Shown here: piece by piece, positions 23,735 through 33,440 of the stretch
How positions within the stretch are numbered: position 1 is the stretch's first letter
Layout of the letters: each line of letters opens with the position of its first letter
Assembly (NCBI GenBank): GCA_964409645.1
Contig: CAYPEK010000029.1
Location: forward strand, 1 to 42,212
Direction of reading: 5' to 3'
From: CAYPEK01 sp964409645
Lineage (GTDB): Bacteria; UBP15; UBA6099
DNA length: 42,212 nucleotides
Made by a program: the position numbers and the translations under genes
The notes under the pieces: model-generated
Database searches by the model: none
Told to the model about the DNA's origin: nothing
What the model saw: the letters and a program-made list of their open reading frames with translations, nothing else

Positions 23735-25900
23735 TCAGGCGATGCCTTCTGACTTGAGGGCGTAAACGAGATGTTTCCGCAAGTCTGTTTCTTCTTTTGT
23801 TGAAGGCGAATCGAGTTTCATTCTGCGGAGGTATGGGAGCGCCGCTTCGGGGATGTCGTCCGCATCCGCATTTTTCATATCCACGATTTTTCTGAGAGTT
23901 TTTTTCTTCATCGATACGAGTGCGCGCTTGAGCGTCATCTCTTCTTCCGTGAAGGATGCGCCGTAAGGGAAAGTGCCGAACAGTCCGCGTTGTCTGAACG
24001 GTGCGAGTGTTTCCTGCAGTCGCTCCGGCCGGTTGTTTGTGAATGCTTCCGGAAGCCTGTAGTCGCGCGGTATTTTTTTGTATTCCTTCGCTTTGTTCAG
24101 CAGCTCGGTTTGGAAACGCGAGTCTGTGATTTTCAGCATTTCGATGATCGAGTCGCGGTCTGTTCTGCCGCGCAGGTCCGCGATTCCGTATTCCGTGATA
24201 AAGATGTCGCGGAGATGTCGCGGAATGGTGAGGTGTCCGGCGGACCAGACGATGTTGGAGGCCGGGAACCCGCCGGTGTCGCGGGTGCTTCTCAGCATCA
24301 GAATCGAGCGGCCGTCCGGGAGTAGGTGCCCCATGGAAACGAAGTCGAACTGGCCGCCGACGCCGCTTACCACCTGCCCCGATTCGAGGGTTTCGGAAGC
24401 CGCGCCGCCGAGCAGCGTCGCCATCATGGTTGTGTTGACGAGCCGGGCTTTTGCGCGCTGAAGGCTTTTCAGCTCTTCGTTGCCGTATAGCGAATTGATG
24501 TATTTGATGTCGCGCATCTCTATGATTGAGAGCTGCGCTTCGTCCATGTTCATAAGCGAGTCATAGAGGAACTGAGTGCCGATGAAAAAGCCGGCGTGGA
24601 GCGCGATACCTTTTCTGAGGGCTTTGCCGAGGCAGAGCTCGAAGAGTTTTTCGCGCGCCCAGTTGAGCGTCAGATCGGCCGGGACGAGTTCGGCTTCCTC
24701 CGTGATGATCGTGCCGTCGTCCCATCGGAGGTCGTCGCCGAGGATTCCGTACTCGGTGAGGAAATCGAAATCCTTTTCTGTGAGTTTTTCGGAAATGAGC
24801 CCCGCGTCTCGGAGTGCGAGAGCCATGTCCGGAGACGGCTTTTCTCCGATTTTGCCTTCGTTGATCAGGCGCTGCAGGCCCGCGTTGTCATAGACGCGGC
24901 GTTTCATAATTCCGCTGTTGAGAAGGTGGATGAATCCGTCCGAGATCATCTCGGAGCAGCCGTAGATTCCCTTTTCAAAAGCATCGAGGCTGCCGGTTTT
25001 CTCTATGAGGGCGCTGTTGAGGCTGTCTATGCCGGCGGCGGTGATTACCCCACGGTAGTCCGCGTTGTGCTGGTGGCGAAGTTCGAGCGAATAGACCAGC
25101 GCGTCGGCGAGAGAGCCGATGCCGATCTGGAGTGTGCCGCCATCGGGTATCAGCGTCGAAACGTTCAGCCCGATCATGTAATCCGTGTTGCCGAGGGGTT
25201 CTTTAGGCGCGACGAACAGCTTGTGATAGTACTTCTCGTCGTCGAGAATTCCCGTGAAGTCCTCGGCGGTGAGTTCGCCGGTCCCGTACATGTATGGCAT
25301 GTTTGAATTGACCTGACCAAGGATGCCGACCTCGGCTCCGGCGGCGCGTTTCTCCTGCAGGCCGCGGAGTATATTGATCACCGCGTCCACGCTCGCGCCG
25401 AGGCAGTATTTGAAGCCTCGCCCGACGGGCCTTTTCGCTATGGCGGCGGCGATGACGTTGCAGCCTGCCGCCAGCACGTCGCGGGGAATGCTCGTGTAGT
25501 TGCTGGATGTGTAGCCCTCTTGGAAATTCTGGTTGCCGAGGAAGGCGCCCGCGGGCATGTAGAGCTCCCGCAGTTCGACATTGGACGGCAGAGTTTCCGC
25601 ATGTGCGTCGGCAACGTAGGCGGGATTAGGGTAATCCGGATACAGCCGCTCGACGATCGGTTCGAGAAACCTGCGCTCGATATCGCTGTTCGGAACGGGT
25701 GTGTGCAACGTCAGCCCGCTATATATCGTTAGTTTGAGCGAGGGGTTTTCCTTCGCGCGCTTGTAGAAAGCGTTTGCGATGTGCAACGGCTTCCCGATCG
25801 CTATCGGCATGAACATCACGATGTCGTTGCCCACGCGCGCGATAGTCTCGTCAACCATTTCCAAAACGTTTTTAAACACAGGGGTAGTGTGCCCGGCCAC
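23735..25900 (-). CDS. Acetyl-CoA hydrolase/transferase family protein (long form)
   Basis: A 721-residue cytosolic enzyme of the acetyl-CoA hydrolase / 4-hydroxybutyrate CoA-transferase family, which moves CoA between short-chain acyl groups. The N-terminal half carries FMPIAIGKPLHIANAFYKRA, the centre IPDGGTLQIGIGSLADALV, and the probable catalytic-Glu loop YGCSEMISDGFIHLLNSG near residue 315. The C-terminal half carries VSGVGGQFDFVSMG and TEYGIADLRGRTDRDSI. The protein is some 200-250 residues longer than the ordinary form; the extra length is mainly a central insert and a charged C-terminal tail. The start is GTG 25900, placed nine bases after GGGAGG. A promoter is seen at 25942-25969. 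Confidence 0.88.
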   Translation of the reverse strand: MAGHTTPVFKNVLEMVDETIARVGNDIVMFMPIAIGKPLHIANAFYKRAKENPSLKLTIYSGLTLHTPVPNSDIERRFLEPIVERLYPDYPNPAYVADAHAETLPSNVELRELYMPAGAFLGNQNFQEGYTSSNYTSIPRDVLAAGCNVIAAAIAKRPVGRGFKYCLGASVDAVINILRGLQEKRAAGAEVGILGQVNSNMPYMYGTGELTAEDFTGILDDEKYYHKLFVAPKEPLGNTDYMIGLNVSTLIPDGGTLQIGIGSLADALVYSLELRHQHNADYRGVITAAGIDSLNSALIEKTGSLDAFEKGIYGCSEMISDGFIHLLNSGIMKRRVYDNAGLQRLINEGKIGEKPSPDMALALRDAGLISEKLTEKDFDFLTEYGILGDDLRWDDGTIITEEAELVPADLTLNWAREKLFELCLGKALRKGIALHAGFFIGTQFLYDSLMNMDEAQLSIIEMRDIKYINSLYGNEELKSLQRAKARLVNTTMMATLLGGAASETLESGQVVSGVGGQFDFVSMGHLLPDGRSILMLRSTRDTGGFPASNIVWSAGHLTIPRHLRDIFITEYGIADLRGRTDRDSIIEMLKITDSRFQTELLNKAKEYKKIPRDYRLPEAFTNNRPERLQETLAPFRQRGLFGTFPYGASFTEEEMTLKRALVSMKKKTLRKIVDMKNADADDIPEAALPYLRRMKLDSPSTKEETDLRKHLVYALKSEGIA

Positions 25901-25941
25901 TATTCATCGCCTCCCTCGTACGCCTAAATCAACCGATAAAT

Positions 25942-25969
25942 ATTTTAAGGATAAAGAAGGGGGATTCAA
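25942..25969 (-). promoter_or_regulatory. Promoter of the CoA-transferase gene
   Basis: On the minus strand TTGAAT (25964-25969), 16 bases, TAAAAT (25942-25947). Transcription would begin near 25935, about 35 bases before the GTG start. Confidence 0.55.
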
Positions 25970-26052
25970 GTTTTTCGCGATTAACGGTTTTGTTTGAGCG
26001 GAACATGGACACGGCGCGGCGCTTCTTTTTTCGCCATTTTTCATAGCCGGAT

Positions 26053-26080
26053 TTGACATAAAAGCGGCGGGTGGTATAAT
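26053..26080 (+). promoter_or_regulatory. Strong consensus promoter before the transaldolase leader
   Basis: A perfect TTGACA (26053-26058), a 16-base spacer and a perfect TATAAT (26075-26080) preceded by TGG, an extended -10. It is the best sigma-70 promoter in the window. Predicted transcription start near 26087, leaving a leader of about 134 bases. Confidence 0.82.
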
Positions 26081-26086
26081 ACAAAA

Positions 26087-26220
26087 AAACCGGAGTGACT
26101 GGTTATCAAATCGACGGAGTACGACGATCCCCGAGAGGGGATTTTTCATTACAGCTCGAGTCTTTTTCCTGCAAAAAACAGCATCGATGGCCGTAGTACC
26201 CCAAAAATAAGGAGGGCGCT
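26087..26220 (+). ncRNA. Structured 5' leader with internal terminator (possible attenuator or riboswitch)
   Basis: The predicted leader opens with a hairpin in which AACCGG and CTGGTT pair around AGTGA (about 26088-26104). A linker with GACGGAGTACGACG follows, then an intrinsic-terminator hairpin at 26127-26146. About 75 more bases lead to the GGAGG ribosome-binding site and the ATG at 26221. A terminator between a consensus promoter and the gene implies premature termination under some condition. It does not match a riboswitch class I can recognise from memory. Confidence 0.42.
26127..26146 (+). terminator. Terminator hairpin inside the transaldolase leader
   Basis: ATCCCC, loop GAGA, GGGGAT, then TTTT: a six-base-pair stem directly followed by a short U-tract, located about 40 bases after the predicted transcription start and 74 bases before the gene. 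The short U-run suggests partial read-through. Confidence 0.6.
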
Positions 26221-26880
26221 ATGAAATTTTTCATCGACACCGCGAATGTTGCGCAGATTAAAGAAGCGAACGACCTCGGGCTTCTCGACGGGGTGACGAC
26301 AAATCCGAGCCTGATCGCGAAGGAAAAACGCGGGTTCAGGGAAACGGTCGAGGAAATCTGCTCGATTGTGAAAGACAGGCCGGTGAGCGCGGAGGTGATC
26401 GCGCTCGACTATGAGGGGATGATGAAGGAAGCGCGGCACGTCGCGGGCTGGGCGCCGAACATCGCCGTGAAGATTCCGATGACGCCGGACGGGATGAAGG
26501 CAACGAAGGCGCTCGCGGCGGATGGGATCAAGGTAAACGTGACGCTGGTGTTCTCGCTGCCGCAGGCGCTGATCGCTGCGAAGGCGGGCGCGGCGTTCAT
26601 AAGCCCGTTCATAGGGCGGCTGGACGACATCGGGCAGGACGGAATGGATCTGGTGGCGGACTGCGTGGACATGTGCCGCGATTTCGAATTCAAATCCGAG
26701 ATAATCGCGGCGAGCATACGCGGCCTGCCGCACATTGTGGAATCGATCCGCTGCGGTGCGCACATAGCGACGGTGCCGTACGCAACGCTGATGGCGCTGT
26801 TCAAGCACCCGCTGACGGACAAGGGGATAGATTTGTTCATGAAAGACTGGAAGAACGCGGGGCTCGGCTCGATACTTTGA
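26221..26880 (+). CDS. tal: Transaldolase (small TalC/Fsa-type)
   Basis: A 219-residue single-domain aldolase of the TalC/fructose-6-phosphate aldolase subfamily, a class I aldolase that links glycolysis with the pentose phosphate pathway. MKFFIDTANVAQIKEA and DGVTTNPSLIAKE open the protein. Lys84 in VKIP is the Schiff-base lysine. Phe130 in ISPFIGR replaces the Tyr of true F6P aldolases, which argues for transaldolase activity. The ATG has GGAGG six bases upstream. It follows a long leader with an attenuator-like terminator, so its expression may be conditional. A NagD-like phosphatase gene begins 38 bases downstream. Confidence 0.93.
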   Translation: MKFFIDTANVAQIKEANDLGLLDGVTTNPSLIAKEKRGFRETVEEICSIVKDRPVSAEVIALDYEGMMKEARHVAGWAPNIAVKIPMTPDGMKATKALAADGIKVNVTLVFSLPQALIAAKAGAAFISPFIGRLDDIGQDGMDLVADCVDMCRDFEFKSEIIAASIRGLPHIVESIRCGAHIATVPYATLMALFKHPLTDKGIDLFMKDWKNAGLGSIL

Positions 26881-26917
26881 GCCGAGCGGCGTGGCGGACG
26901 GGGGCCGCCCGCGGAAA

Positions 26918-27757
26918 ATGAAAAAACTTGCGATATTCGATCTGGACGGAGTGATATACAGGGGGGACGTTGTGATCCCCCGGGCGGCGGAGTCGGTAAA
27001 CGCGCTTCGCGACCGCGGTATCGGTATCAGATTTCTGACGAACAACTCGACGCGCAGCCGCGAGTTCTACCGCGACAAGATGCGTGGGATGGGAGTCCGT
27101 TGCGAGACGGACGAAATAATGTCGTCGAGTCTCGCGACGCGGATATACCTTCAGGGGCTCGCGCCGAACGGGGCGCGGGTGTACATTGTGGGCGAGTGTG
27201 GGATTAACGACGAGCTGGAGGGCTTTTTCACGATAGTCGGGCCGGAGGAACGCGAGACGGCGGACTATGTGGTGGTCGGCATGGACCGTGAATTCACTTA
27301 TCAGAAACTCAATTACGCGACGGACGCGCTGATGGCCGGCGCGGAGCTGATTGCTACGAACCGGGATGCTACATATCCGATGCCGAACGGATACCTGCTG
27401 CCCGGAGGCGGCACGGTTGTCGCGGCGCTCGCGGAGTTCTGGGGCCGCGATCCGTATGTGGCGGGAAAACCGAACCCGCTTGGGATTCTGCACATGATGG
27501 AGGAGGCGGGCGCGGCGCGCGGCGATGTGTTGCTGATAGGCGACAGGCCGTCGGCGGACATGGTGACGGGCCGGCGCGCGGGCGTGGAGACCTGCCTCGT
27601 GCTCACGGGGGTGACGTCGGCACAGGAAGCGGAAACGCTTTCCGGCGATCTGAAACCCGATTACGTCGTCGAGGACCTCGGCGGCCTGCTCGAACTCGAT
27701 TGCATGAAGAAAGGCGCAGCGGCGGCGCCGGAAAATGAAGCAAAATTGGCTGATTAA
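26918..27757 (+). CDS. HAD-superfamily sugar-phosphate phosphatase (NagD-like)
   Basis: A 279-residue class IIA HAD hydrolase. It opens with the nucleophile motif FDLDGVIYRG (Asp near residue 7), then RFLTNNSTRS (motif II Thr/Ser). VVGMDREFTY lies in the cap-domain region. AGKPNPLG gives the motif III Lys and GDRPSADMVTGRRAGVETCLVLTGVT gives the metal-binding Asp. The ATG at 26918 is chosen because the first beta strand begins there; an upstream in-frame GTG at 26891 would add nine residues of no clear fold. Probable substrates are sugar or nucleotide monophosphates. It is likely co-transcribed with transaldolase. Confidence 0.9.
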   Translation: MKKLAIFDLDGVIYRGDVVIPRAAESVNALRDRGIGIRFLTNNSTRSREFYRDKMRGMGVRCETDEIMSSSLATRIYLQGLAPNGARVYIVGECGINDELEGFFTIVGPEERETADYVVVGMDREFTYQKLNYATDALMAGAELIATNRDATYPMPNGYLLPGGGTVVAALAEFWGRDPYVAGKPNPLGILHMMEEAGAARGDVLLIGDRPSADMVTGRRAGVETCLVLTGVTSAQEAETLSGDLKPDYVVEDLGGLLELDCMKKGAAAAPENEAKLAD

Positions 27758-27865
27758 CAACTTGTTTGTACCCCGCGGATGGGGAGGCTTCTCCACCGTC
27801 AGGGGCGATTCTCCCCCTAAAACCAAGAATCAAAATAAAAAATCATATATAGAAGAGGGTGTGCT

Positions 27866-29469
<1,604 letters not shown>

Positions 29470-29473
<4 letters not shown>

Positions 29474-29578
29474 TTAGAAACACGGATTAACACAGATAAA
29501 CATGGATTAAAAAAAGCCCCCGCGTGAATTCGGCGAGGGCTTTTCTCTTTGTGTCTCTGTGTTTAAATTTTTGAAGCA
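29470..29578 (+). repeat. Mosaic intergenic element, copy B
   Basis: It begins ATAATTAGAAACACGGAT, then AACACAGATAAACATGGAT. A strong hairpin follows (29511-29544), then TCTCTTTGTGTCTCTGTGTTTAAAT. Head, centre and tail lie in the same order as in copy A (522-640), each directly after the stop codon of a plus-strand gene. In this copy the hairpin is a good terminator. Confidence 0.6.
29511..29544. terminator. Bidirectional intrinsic terminator after pyrG
   Basis: AAAAGCCC and GGGCTTTT form an eight-base-pair arm, extended past one mismatch by CGC/GCG around a GTGAATTC-containing loop. A-run on the left and T-run on the right allow it to work in both directions. It lies about 40 bases after the pyrG stop. 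Confidence 0.8.
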
Positions 29579-29631
29579 AACCTCGATTGAAATTTAAACG
29601 AGCGCGGGCGGATTTCAGATTGACATGTTTA

Positions 29632-29640
29632 TGGTAAAAT
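29632..29640 (+). promoter_or_regulatory. Extended -10 directly before the lipoprotein gene (leaderless start)
   Basis: TGGTAAAAT ends seven bases before the ATG at 29648, which puts the predicted start of transcription one base before the codon. A TTGACA at 29620-29625 is too close to be its -35. No Shine-Dalgarno sequence precedes the ATG. Confidence 0.45.
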
Positions 29641-29647
29641 TATCGGC

Positions 29648-30988
29648 ATGAATTGCAAAGTGAGAAGAATCGGAGCGGGCGCGGTGTGCGCGTTCGCTTT
29701 GTTTTTGGCGGCAACGCTCACTGGATGCGGCGGCGGGGGCGGCGGCGCGACGCAAGTCACATCGACGCAGAGTCAGGGCGTGTATTCGCTCATATCACCC
29801 GCTTCCCGCGACATCGGCACGGCGACCTCGACGGTCTCGACAGGCGACGCAACGCTGTCCGCATCGCTCGCCGAGACGACGAACGTAACGATCAGCGAGC
29901 GGTTCTACACTTCGGGACGGCCGGAGGGTGTTGTTGGAAAGATTTACGACATTAAGCCGGACGGGCTGGCGTTCCGGTCGGGGACGAAGCTCTGCATTTC
30001 GTTCGACAACATCGACGACGATCCGGATGAGTTGACGATTGTCACCGGAGAAGGGCTCGATCAGGTGGTCGCGAGCAGCGCCGACTACGGAAAAGGGGCG
30101 ATCTGCGCGGAACTCTCGCATTCGAGTCCGTATGGATTGAACCGTGTGCGCAACCTCGAGACACCGGCGTCAACTGTTTTCGGCGACATGCACACGAAGG
30201 AAGACTATAAATACGCGGTGAAAACATACAGCGAGACCGACAGTGAGCTCGGCGCGCTGTCGGTGGTGAAGATATCGGTCTATTGCAATCTGAAGTGCAT
30301 CGAGAGCGGAGATCGGATATTTAAAGTGGCGTCGAACGGCGATTTGTATATCGACGAGAGCGGCGCTTATTCTCTGTGGGGAGATCTCGACCAGTTGAAG
30401 TGGATTCACCTGAGGAACGACGAGGGTGGCATCGTCGCCGGGATTCCGTATTTTCTCGCGTCGGCATATCTGGATTACTACATGGGCGGCGGCCCGCTGT
30501 CGGGCGCGATGTCCACGCTCGACCCGTCGGAAAATTTCATCAAGCGTTTTTTTTACAAGGAAGGGGCTGTCTCGCCGTATCTCTACCTTGAGATCGCGAG
30601 GAACGATTCGACTCAGCCGGGCGTGGTCACGATGAAGGTCAACCGGACCGGCGACGGCGACCGTTTCTACACGATCAACCGGACAACGGCGGCGATCACG
30701 AAGTATATCTCGAATGTGGAATATACCTCCGCTGCGCCCGGCGATACCGGTTACACCACACTCAACAACGAGCTTCTCGGATATATTTATATACTAGTCG
30801 GGATCGAGGACACGCCCGACTATACTGCCGGCAATGCGTATGACGAGTATCCGCGCTACTCGCCGAATCAGGAACTATTCGCGGTGAATGTGATGAATCT
30901 GCTGAAGGGCTACGGCTGGAACAACATGCAGCAGATCGAGGTGTATTACCGGGATCGGCAGCAGGCCGCGATAGATACGGCGCACTAA
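29648..30988 (+). CDS. Secreted lipoprotein of unknown function
   Basis: A 446-residue exported protein with a type II signal peptide: a basic start, hydrophobic core and lipobox Leu24-Thr-Gly-Cys27, followed by a run of six glycines that acts as a flexible tether. The mature part is rich in beta-strand-like Ser/Thr/Asp stretches. An N-terminal segment (about 45-165) resembles beta-sandwich modules of surface lipoproteins (ITISERFYTSGRPEGVVGKIYDI-like). I do not recognise the rest. It should sit in the inner or outer membrane facing the periplasm or cell surface. No neighbouring gene suggests its role; it seems to be its own transcription unit, with a leaderless-type start. Confidence 0.72.
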   Translation: MNCKVRRIGAGAVCAFALFLAATLTGCGGGGGGATQVTSTQSQGVYSLISPASRDIGTATSTVSTGDATLSASLAETTNVTISERFYTSGRPEGVVGKIYDIKPDGLAFRSGTKLCISFDNIDDDPDELTIVTGEGLDQVVASSADYGKGAICAELSHSSPYGLNRVRNLETPASTVFGDMHTKEDYKYAVKTYSETDSELGALSVVKISVYCNLKCIESGDRIFKVASNGDLYIDESGAYSLWGDLDQLKWIHLRNDEGGIVAGIPYFLASAYLDYYMGGGPLSGAMSTLDPSENFIKRFFYKEGAVSPYLYLEIARNDSTQPGVVTMKVNRTGDGDRFYTINRTTAAITKYISNVEYTSAAPGDTGYTTLNNELLGYIYILVGIEDTPDYTAGNAYDEYPRYSPNQELFAVNVMNLLKGYGWNNMQQIEVYYRDRQQAAIDTAH

Positions 30989-31070
30989 ATTAAGTATTTA
31001 AAAAGGGCTTTTAAACAGGTGTTTTTTCGAACGACAGAAAAAGTTTAACAAGAAAACAACAACCAAATGT

Positions 31071-31099
31071 TTGACTCTATTTAAAAGAGTGTATAAAAT
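31071..31099 (+). promoter_or_regulatory. Promoter of the 16-codon gene
   Basis: TTGACT (31071-31076), 17 bases, TAAAAT (31094-31099). Predicted start near 31106, about 22 bases before the ATG of a tiny frame with a near-ideal ribosome-binding site. The preceding 80 bases (30989-31070) hold no gene. Confidence 0.7.
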
Positions 31100-31127
31100 T
31101 AATATAGAAAAACCCGGAGGTGATACC

Positions 31128-31178
31128 ATGAGGGCAGATTGGCGACCGGCTCCGAAACCCAGACCAAAAGGGAAATAA
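31128..31178 (+). CDS. 16-residue basic proline-rich peptide
   Basis: A frame of 16 codons plus TAA encodes MRADWRPAPKPRPKGK, with six Arg/Lys, four Pro and one Trp. It has no membrane segment. Three things suggest it is real: a good promoter at 31071-31099; GGAGGTGAT, a full match to the 16S anti-Shine-Dalgarno sequence, three bases before the ATG; and a bidirectional terminator at 31243-31276 that closes a transcript of about 170 bases. It could be a small secreted or ribosome-associated peptide, a leader peptide, or the coding part of a dual-function RNA. I know of no family that matches it. Confidence 0.5.
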   Translation: MRADWRPAPKPRPKGK

Positions 31179-31242
31179 AAAAATTAATCTTAGAGCAGCA
31201 CTTCCGGCATTAACGGAGCGTATTAATCTGGGATAAAAAAAA

Positions 31243-31276
31243 GCGGGCGGCGGAATTATAGCCGACCCGTTTTTGT
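31243..31276. terminator. Bidirectional terminator between the 16-codon gene and the YkgJ gene
   Basis: CGGGCGGC (31244-31251) pairs with GCCG-A-CCCG (31261-31269, one bulged A) around a nine-base loop. TTTTTGTTTTT follows on the right and AAAAAAAA precedes on the left, so it can end the peptide transcript and the minus-strand YkgJ/M20 transcript. Confidence 0.78.
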
Positions 31277-31313
31277 TTTTCTGAAAAACAACGATTTTAC
31301 GGTTTATTACAAA

Positions 31314-31853
31314 CTATTCTTCTTCTTTTATATCACGCCCTCCGCCGGACTCCTCGGCGCGCAGTGCGCGGGCAAACTCCTTTTTCAGCATTTTGTCGAA
31401 CGCGGGTACGATCTCGAACCGGAAACCGCAGTGGGCCGGCAGTTCGCCGCCCATGTAATAAAGGTCTTCGTCCGGGTACGTGCGGCAGAAGTCGGGCCGG
31501 TTTTCGTAGTCGCCGCACAGGCCTTCTTCCGTCGCGCAGTCGCATCTGAACCATAGCAGGTCGGTGCCGCCGGATTCTTTAATTATGTGAAAGCGGTTGT
31601 ACTCCGGCCGTTCCGCCCGGAGTCTTTCGAACATCTTTCTTGTGCGCAGCCACGTGCTGCCTTTCGAGAGGTTGAGGTTCAGGCAGCATCTTCCGCACTT
31701 CAGGCATTCGCCGGCGACATAGACGCGTTTGCGGGCAAGAGTCAGCCGCACCCAGCGGATTACGCCGAGAAGCGTATAGCGAAATAAAATATCTGGGAAC
31801 CGTGCCGGAGAACCGCGCCGCTCGCGCGTCAGGTTGTCCGTCTCTTCGTTCAT
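31314..31853 (-). CDS. YkgJ-family cysteine-cluster protein
   Basis: A 179-residue protein with the CxxCxxCC motif of the YkgJ family (Cys50, Cys53, Cys56, Cys57 in CLKCGRCC), thought to bind zinc or an iron-sulfur cluster. A second set of cysteines follows in FRCDCATEEGLCGDYENRPDFCRTYP. The N-terminal ~45 residues are basic and partly hydrophobic (ILFRYTLLGVIRWVRLTLA) and may associate with the membrane. The start ATG overlaps the M20 peptidase stop (ATGA), so the two are coupled. Molecular role unknown; relatives have been linked to metal handling and to protein modification, without firm proof here. Confidence 0.85.
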   Translation of the reverse strand: MNEETDNLTRERRGSPARFPDILFRYTLLGVIRWVRLTLARKRVYVAGECLKCGRCCLNLNLSKGSTWLRTRKMFERLRAERPEYNRFHIIKESGGTDLLWFRCDCATEEGLCGDYENRPDFCRTYPDEDLYYMGGELPAHCGFRFEIVPAFDKMLKKEFARALRAEESGGGRDIKEEE

Positions 31854-33354
31854 CCGCAGAGGTCCGCCATCAACTCGAAAAACATCTTCATGCTGAATTC
31901 GAGACCGTCTATCGGCAGCCGTTCATCGACGCTGTGAATCGTCGTCAGGTATTCCTCGGGCGGCTTGGCCGACTTGAACGGAATGAATCCGTAGGATGTG
32001 ATGCCTTTTTTGCGCAGGAAGCGGGAGTCGGTCGCGCCGGTCATCAGGAACGGGATCACAATGCCGTCCGGGTCATGCTTCGCGACGATTTTCTCGACGG
32101 CGGAGTAAAGTTCGGTGTCCATCGGGCTCTCCGTCGGGTCCGGCACCATTTCGAGTTGCAGTTCGATGTCGGCAACTTTAACTTTTTCGAGCAGGAATTT
32201 TCTGAACTCGGCGGCGGTCTGGCCGGGAAGTATGCGGCAGTCGATTACCGCCTCGCATTTTTCCGGGATGACGTTTTCTTTGTTACCGCCCTGAACGATC
32301 GTCGGCGAAATCGTGTCGCGCATCATCGCCGAAATCGTGTCGGCCACTTCCTTGTTCACCGAGCGGATGGCGCCGAGAATCGTGTTCGTCATCAGCGGAT
32401 TGAAGATTTGCCGAAGCGCAAAACCTTTCGGGAACGGCAGCACCTTCGTGCCGAGGTCGTTGATGATCCGCGAGGTTATTTCGGTGCGTTTGATCGGCAG
32501 CGGCTCCGCGAGCGCGGCGAGCGCTTTCGACATCTGTACCACCGAGTTGTCCGCGCGCGGCACCGCGCCGTGGCCGGACTCGCCCTTCGTCACAACCTTG
32601 AACCAGCAGACGCCTTTCTCGGCCGTCTGGCAGAAGTATATGTTTTTGCCTTCGAGCGACACGACAAATCCGCCGCCCTCGTTGATCTGGTATTCACAGT
32701 CTATCTTGTCGAAGTGGTTTTCCACCATGAAGTGCATGCCGTACGAGCCGGACATCTCCTCGTCCGCCACCGCGAGGAAAATGATGTCGCGTTTCAGCGG
32801 GAAGCCGCGCCGCTTCATCTCGATTATCGTCACCAGCTCGACCGCAGTCGTGAACTTCATGTCCACCGCGCCGCGCCCCCAGACGTACCCGTCCTTTATC
32901 ACTCCCCCGAACGGGTCCACGCTCCAGCTCTCTTTGTCGGCGGGCACGACGTCCATATGCGNNNNNNNNNNNNNNNNNNNNNNNNNNNNNNNNNNNNNNN
33001 NNNNNNNNNNNNNNNNNNNNNNNNNNNNNNNNNNNNNNNNNNNNNNNNNNNNNNNNNNNNNCCGAACGGGTCCACGCTCCAGCTCTCTTTGTCGGCGGGC
33101 ACGACGTCCATATGCGACGCGATCGTCACCGGCCGTTTGCTGCCGTCGCCCTTCAGGCGGCAGACGATGTTGGCGCGCTCGGGCGCGGACACGATGATCT
33201 CGCTCTCCAGCCCTTCTTTGTCCAGAACGCTCTTGATGTATTCGCAGCACGCCAGTTCGTTCCCCGGCGGGTTTGTCGTGTCGATCTTCAAAATGTTTAC
33301 GAGGTGTTCGAGCGCTTCCGCGCCGAGTCTTTTTGCATCGCTGTCTGTCAACAT
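31850..33354 (-). CDS. M20-family metallopeptidase, split by an assembly gap
   Basis: This encodes an M20/ArgE-DapE-type zinc peptidase (dipeptidase or deacylase). ASHMDVVPADKESWSVDPF at the gap holds the first metal-ligand His and catalytic Asp. The part after it has WGRGAVDMK, FLAVADEEMSGSYG with the catalytic Glu-Glu, and ALISHHKA-free but typical dimerisation and C-terminal regions (GATDSRFLRKKG, HSVDERLP). As deposited, 100 N and two identical 55-bp flanks break the frame. Removing one flank plus the N run (155 bases) restores one frame of 449 residues, so the gene is probably intact. Start chosen at ATG 33354, with GGGGAGAA upstream. Confidence 0.85.
32907..32961. repeat. 55-bp direct repeat, left copy at the gap edge
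   Basis: Identical to 33062-33116 across all 55 bases. The two copies lie directly against the N run, as expected when two contigs that overlap by one k-mer are scaffolded without merging. Confidence 0.9.
32962..33061. other. Assembly gap of exactly 100 N
   Basis: Positions 32962-33061 are N. The round length is a placeholder for unknown distance. The identical 55-base flanks suggest that the true gap is zero or negative. Confidence 0.99.
33062..33116. repeat. 55-bp direct repeat, right copy at the gap edge
   Basis: Exact copy of 32907-32961. Collapsing the two restores the M20 peptidase frame, so this is judged to be an artefact and not a biological duplication. Confidence 0.9.
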
Positions 33355-33411
33355 ATATCTTTGTTTCTCCCCGTGCTGTGAGCGGCTTTGTGCCGACCGG
33401 CCGTCTCCGGC

Positions 33412-33440
33412 ATTATAACCAAATACCCGCCGGGGCAAAA
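33412..33440 (-). promoter_or_regulatory. Promoter of the M20-ykgJ pair
   Basis: On the minus strand TTTTGC (33435-33440), 17 bases, TATAAT (33412-33417), giving a leader of about 50 bases. The -35 lies inside a perfect palindromic hairpin, CGGGG-CAAAA-CCCCG (33431-33445), which could be an operator. Confidence 0.5.

Noticed and set aside
27758..27865. PyrG-type attenuator in the pyrG leader
   Set aside because: Small G+C-rich stems (for example CCCC/GGGG near 27772-27785) exist, but there is no GGG start or U-tract arrangement like the known pyrG mechanism.
32907..33116. True tandem duplication or insertion disrupting the M20 gene
   Set aside because: The identical 55-bp copies directly border exactly 100 N, and removing one restores the gene, so an assembly artefact is far likelier.
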